Position numbers and translations under genes: made by a program
Assembly: GCF_030435805.1 (NCBI RefSeq)
Contig: NC_081295.1
Span: 157,079,001-157,143,000 of the forward strand
Length of the DNA stretch: 64,000 nucleotides
From: Mustela lutreola
Lineage: Eukaryota; Chordata; Mammalia; Carnivora; Mustelidae
Direction of reading: 5' to 3'
Notes under the pieces: model-generated
The model's input: only the letters and a program-made list of their open reading frames with translations
Database searches by the model: none
Told to the model about the DNA's origin: nothing
Shown: positions 60,771-64,000 of the stretch, one piece after another
Numbering within the stretch: the first letter of the stretch is position 1
Layout of the letters: the number at the start of each line of letters is the position of its first letter

Positions 60771-60795
60771 AAATTTAAGAACAATCATCTAAGAA

Positions 60796-60988
60796 CTGCA
60801 CCTCGCTGGTGCAGTCAGTTAAGCTGCTGCCTTTGGGTCAGATTATGATTCCAGGGTCCTGGGATCGAGCTCTGTGTTGGACTCCTTGCTTGGTGGGGAG
60901 TCCATGTTTCCTTCTTCCTCTAGTATGCCCCCTGCTTGTGCTTTCTCTCCCTCTCTGCCAAATATATAAATAAACCTCTGAAAAAAAT
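60796..60988 (+). mobile_element. Second, more diverged SINE
   Basis: Head GCACCTCGCTGGTGCAGTCA, tail AAATATATAAATAAACCTCT. Directly downstream of the previous one. Confidence 0.87.
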
Positions 60989-61335
60989 ATTAGCAAACAA
61001 AATTCAACACTAGATTAAGAGGTTCATACACCATCATCAAGAGCAATGTGTAACAGGACACAGGATAAGCCAACATACTAAATCTATCGATGTGCAGCAC
61101 CACATTAGTAGAATGAAAGAGAAAAATCATATGATTATCTCAATAGAGGCCAAAAAAAGCATTTAACAAAACACAATGTCTTTTCATGTTAAACACATTC
61201 AACAAATTAGGTGTAGAAAGAATATGTCTCAATGTAATAGTAGCCATATATGAAAAACCCATGGCTAACATACTCAACGGCAGAAAGTTGGAAGCTTTTC
61301 CTGTAAGATCAGAAACAAGAGAAAGATGCCACCTT
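60989..61335 (+). mobile_element. Old LINE-1 RT-region fragment
   Basis: ORF2 sequence related to 4560-4880 and 10380-10740 (GGTTCATACACCATCATCAA near 61020). Confidence 0.8.
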
Positions 61336-62435
61336 CAAGGCCCTGGGGAGGCCCGTTAGCTGTCAGGATAGGAACAGGAGAGTTGTTATGTGCATGTGTC
61401 CACCCCAAGACACAAACACATCTACCTGCACTCGGCTGTGTGCAGAATTCAGAACTGTGTGACGCTTACTTCATAAAGAGATGGTGATCTATAAAGCTTA
61501 GACACACAGAAATCTTTAATAGCTCACATGCATTTTATTTCTTCTTTAAGTTTTCTCCTGGTAATAATGAGTAAGCTCCACAGAACATGGGATTTCCTGG
61601 GAAACCGAGGTCATTTCTCTTACTTTATGTGTCCCTGCATTCAAATTGCCTGGGGCCTCAGGCAGATGTGAGATACAAAGCATACATAGATCAGTTGATG
61701 GCTGGATCAAAAAATTTACAAAATGGTATGAAGAGAAGATCTAAATGTTTCCCCCTTTGAAATTTTGCTGCATTACTGTAGATAGAATATATAGAATATT
61801 GACTAGGAACTGAGTTATATACTTTCAGATACAATAATGTCCTAAAACTCATTTTGAATGCAGGGGGTGGCTCCCAGGCTGTGTAGCCGGCTTACAGACC
61901 TCATATGGGCACTCCTCTGCCTGCACCACAACGTGACTCGTAAGCACTGTCTGGGGCTCGGCAGCTGCTGTATCGGCAGCAACGCACCAGGCCCTGCCCC
62001 TGTGTGACAGGAACGCCTCACACAGGCTACATAGAACCACTGTCATACTGCTCAGATCACACCTGCACTGATATCTGAATGGCTGTATCAGAAGTGATGT
62101 TACCAAATTTCTCGTTCACATAAAAGTATGCTGTTCCCACAGATGCCCACCTAATTCTGTGAAAAAGCAATGATACAGTCAACCTATGGACCTGGTAATT
62201 TGGCCATGATCCAAATGCAAGAATAAGTGATGTTCCTCCAACAGTTGCTACGAAATGCTAAAATGTTAACATTTTTTACATTTTTTACAGCACGTTAGTG
62301 GCCCCTATTCTTATTTTGCCTATGCCTTCATATTATGTGCATAAATGTCCTTTTGCACTTAGAAATGGAATAGGATTCCCAAATGGGAGTGAAATAAGAA
62401 ACCCTGTAGAGCTCTCTAAATACGAATGTGAGGAA

Positions 62436-62632
62436 GAGCTCGGGCAGCCAGGTGGGTGCACGTGGTGACTGCCCGACACGTGATTTCAGCTCAGGTTGTG
62501 ATCTCAGGGTTGTGGGACCAATCCCAGCATCAGGCTCTGCGCTCAGGGTACAGTTTGCTTGAGATTCTTTCTCCCTCTCTCTGTACCCCTGCTGCTCATG
62601 CTCTCTCTTTCTCAATTTAAATAATAAATCTA
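62436..62632 (+). mobile_element. Older SINE
   Basis: Diverged head (GCAGCCAGGTGGGTGCACGT) and a CT-rich body; the tail merges with a microsatellite. Confidence 0.72.
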
Positions 62633-62672
62633 TATCTATCTATCTATCTATCTATATATACATACATATATA
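62630..62672. repeat. (TATC)n microsatellite
   Basis: A TATC tract passing into TA-rich sequence. Confidence 0.92.
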
Positions 62673-62881
62673 TGCATATGATCTGGTAACAAAAATCAGC
62701 ATCTCAGGAAGTTTTGTGAATGAGTGAACTTGGGTTTTGAGCACTCATTTGCATAAAATAATGAAGTAAGTAAATTCCCTTGAAACTTCTCACAGGAAAT
62801 TTTAGATGATCCACGTGGGTCACAAACATCTTAATCACTCTGGTATTCAATGTGTTCCATATATGGGACTTTCCCACCCAG

Positions 62882-63820
62882 TCATCTGGAGTCCTGGCCC
62901 ATCCAAAGCACCTTCTTCATTGCCCCCATAACATTCTTGTTCCTCAGTGTATATACAACAGGGTTGACCATGGGGGTGACGATGGCGTAGAACAGAGAAA
63001 TGAACTTGCCTTGATCCTGGGAGTAGTTGTTGCTGGGCTGGAGGTAAGCATAGATGGCCGTGCCATAGAACAGGGAGACCACTGTGATGTGGGACCCACA
63101 TGTGCCAAACGCTTTCCTCTGCCCTGCAGATGACTTTATTCTTAAGACCGCCCTGACAATCCAACCATAGGAGAAGATGATTAACGTCACAGGTAAGAGG
63201 AGAATGATCACACTGGCAAAGAACATCTCTGACTCATACACAGTGGTATCAACACAGGCAAGCTTGAGCAGTGCGGGGATCTCACAAAGGAAGTGGTCTA
63301 TTTTATTTCTCCCACAAAGTGGTACAATGAAGATGAGCGTTGTTTGCAATGAAGAGTTGGCAAAACCAATGAACCATGACGCAGAAGCCATGAGGGCACA
63401 GAGACGGGGGTGCATGATCACGGTGTACTGCAGGGGCTTGCAGATGGCTGCATAGCGGTCAAACGCCATGACCCCTAACAGAATGCATTCCGTGCATCCC
63501 AGCCCTAAGAAGACAAACAGTTGAACTACACAGCCACTAAAGGAGATGGCCTTTTCTGCTGTCCTGAGATGAACCAGGAGCTGAGGGACAGTGCTGGTCG
63601 TGTAACACAGGTCCAGAAAGCTTAGGTTGGAGAGGAAAAAATACATGGGAGTATGTAGATGTGGGTCGAGGTAAGACAAGGCAATGATGGTGGTGTTTCC
63701 CAGCAGAGTGAACAGGTAGAAGATGAGGAGAACCACAAAGAGGACTAGCTCCAGTTGAGGCCGGTCAGAGAACCCCAGCAGGATAAACCCCGTGAAAGAG
63801 CTGCCATTCTTCTGTTCCAT
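62882..63820 (-). CDS. OR-4: intact family-2 olfactory receptor
   Basis: A 312-codon odorant receptor on the minus strand. Conserved: N5-[15 protein letters not shown] (the usual H at residue 56, where the other three have Q), [42 protein letters not shown] and [13 protein letters not shown]. It groups with OR-1 by [18 protein letters not shown] and YGWIVRA. Residues 97-111 ([15 protein letters not shown]) and 160-168 (TTLIFIVPL), in TM3 and TM4, differ most from the sisters; TM3 is a region thought to line the odorant pocket in this family. The acceptor AG is at 63841-63842 and the two-codon upstream frame at 63827-63835. The start is the ATG shared by all four copies. It looks functional. 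Confidence 0.95.
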   Translation of the reverse strand: MEQKNGSSFTGFILLGFSDRPQLELVLFVVLLIFYLFTLLGNTTIIALSYLDPHLHTPMYFFLSNLSFLDLCYTTSTVPQLLVHLRTAEKAISFSGCVVQLFVFLGLGCTECILLGVMAFDRYAAICKPLQYTVIMHPRLCALMASASWFIGFANSSLQTTLIFIVPLCGRNKIDHFLCEIPALLKLACVDTTVYESEMFFASVIILLLPVTLIIFSYGWIVRAVLRIKSSAGQRKAFGTCGSHITVVSLFYGTAIYAYLQPSNNYSQDQGKFISLFYAIVTPMVNPVVYTLRNKNVMGAMKKVLWMGQDSR

Positions 63821-63850
63821 CCTCTGTTAGCACATGTTTCCTGTCAGGAG
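63821..63850 (-). promoter_or_regulatory. OR-4 leader: splice acceptor and two-codon upstream frame
   Basis: The minus-strand leader reads TCCTGACAG (AG at 63842-63841), then ATG-TGC-TAA at 63835-63827, then the receptor ATG at 63820. It is the third copy of this conserved leader. Confidence 0.5.
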
Positions 63851-64000
63851 CAAGCATTTAGCAACTTTTAAAAGAAACCTTCAAATAATAAAAAAAAAAA
63901 AAAACTGGTGCCAGGTGAGGTGGATCTCTCATGTTATAAAACATGGCCACGTGATACAAAAAGTAACTATTTCAATAAATGATTGAAATTGACATAACTT
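63851..64000 (-). repeat. Proximal segment C of unit U4
   Basis: It resembles the sequence before OR-3 (53566-53720), with an A tract at 63886-63904. It continues past the window edge. Confidence 0.7.

Larger units (their letters stand above)
61336..62881 (-). repeat. Segment D of unit U4 (downstream of OR-4)
   Basis: A diverged copy of the D segments. Landmark TCAAGGCCCTGGGGAGGCCC near 61337. It keeps sequence corresponding to the bases deleted from U2 (near 61408). It holds a SINE and a TATC microsatellite. Confidence 0.8.

Noticed and set aside
1-64000. CRISPR arrays, bacterial-type operons or a phage-like system
   Set aside because: Repeats are LINE-1, SINE, simple repeats or duplicon copies; coding content and repeat families are those of a mammalian genome.

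Overview
This is mammalian nuclear DNA, most likely from a caniform carnivore and probably a musteloid (mustelid-like). The basis is the dense tRNA-derived SINEs of the CAN-SINE type (head like 'GGTGGCTCAGTGGGTTAAG', CT-rich middle, tail 'TCAAATAAATAAATAAAATC') and the matching carnivore LINE-1 3' ends ('GAGCACTGGGTGTGGTG' followed by 'AATAAATAAA'). No bacterial genes, CRISPR arrays, rRNA or real tRNA genes are present.

The only intact host genes are four single-exon family-2 olfactory receptors of 312 codons each: OR-1 (26041-26979, +), OR-2 (36060-36998, +), OR-3 (52597-53535, -) and OR-4 (62882-63820, -). They sit in copies of one duplicated unit, which I divide in transcription order into A (distal upstream), B, C (proximal upstream), OR, and D (downstream). 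Unit U0 (only A, 1-2744, reversed) enters at the left edge. U1 (17111-27574, +) and U2 (30601-39505, +) read rightward. U3 (50836-57934, -) and U4 (61336-64000, -) read leftward. The array is mirror symmetric: OR-2 is closest to OR-3, and OR-1 groups with OR-4. The inner arms (36.0-39.5 kb and 50.8-53.6 kb) form an inverted repeat around a spacer of about 11.3 kb.

Almost everything else is LINE-1 and SINE sequence. From 4.4 to 16 kb there are old LINE-1 bodies interrupted by a young 5'-truncated LINE-1 (about 11.88-14.59 kb) and several SINEs. From 19.4 to 23.4 kb a young LINE-1 with a 5' inversion sits in U1; its unoccupied target is still present in U2. From 27.6 to 30.1 kb and 33.2 to 35.7 kb there are more LINE-1 bodies. 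From 39.5 to 46.5 kb a decayed but nearly full-length LINE-1 with 5'UTR, ORF1 and ORF2 fills most of the palindrome spacer. One short LINE-1 (48.37-48.90 kb) carries a 3' transduction. One old MaLR-type LTR fossil lies near 59.5 kb.

Because the units are paralogous, several insertions and deletions can be placed after the duplications by finding the unoccupied site in a sister unit. OR-2 shows several signs of relaxed constraint. OR-3 and OR-4 look most canonical. I found no sign of a new enzymatic, defence or mobile system. The points of interest are the mirror-image array, its mutation history, a conserved two-codon upstream reading frame in front of the receptors, and the unusual LINE-1 insertions.
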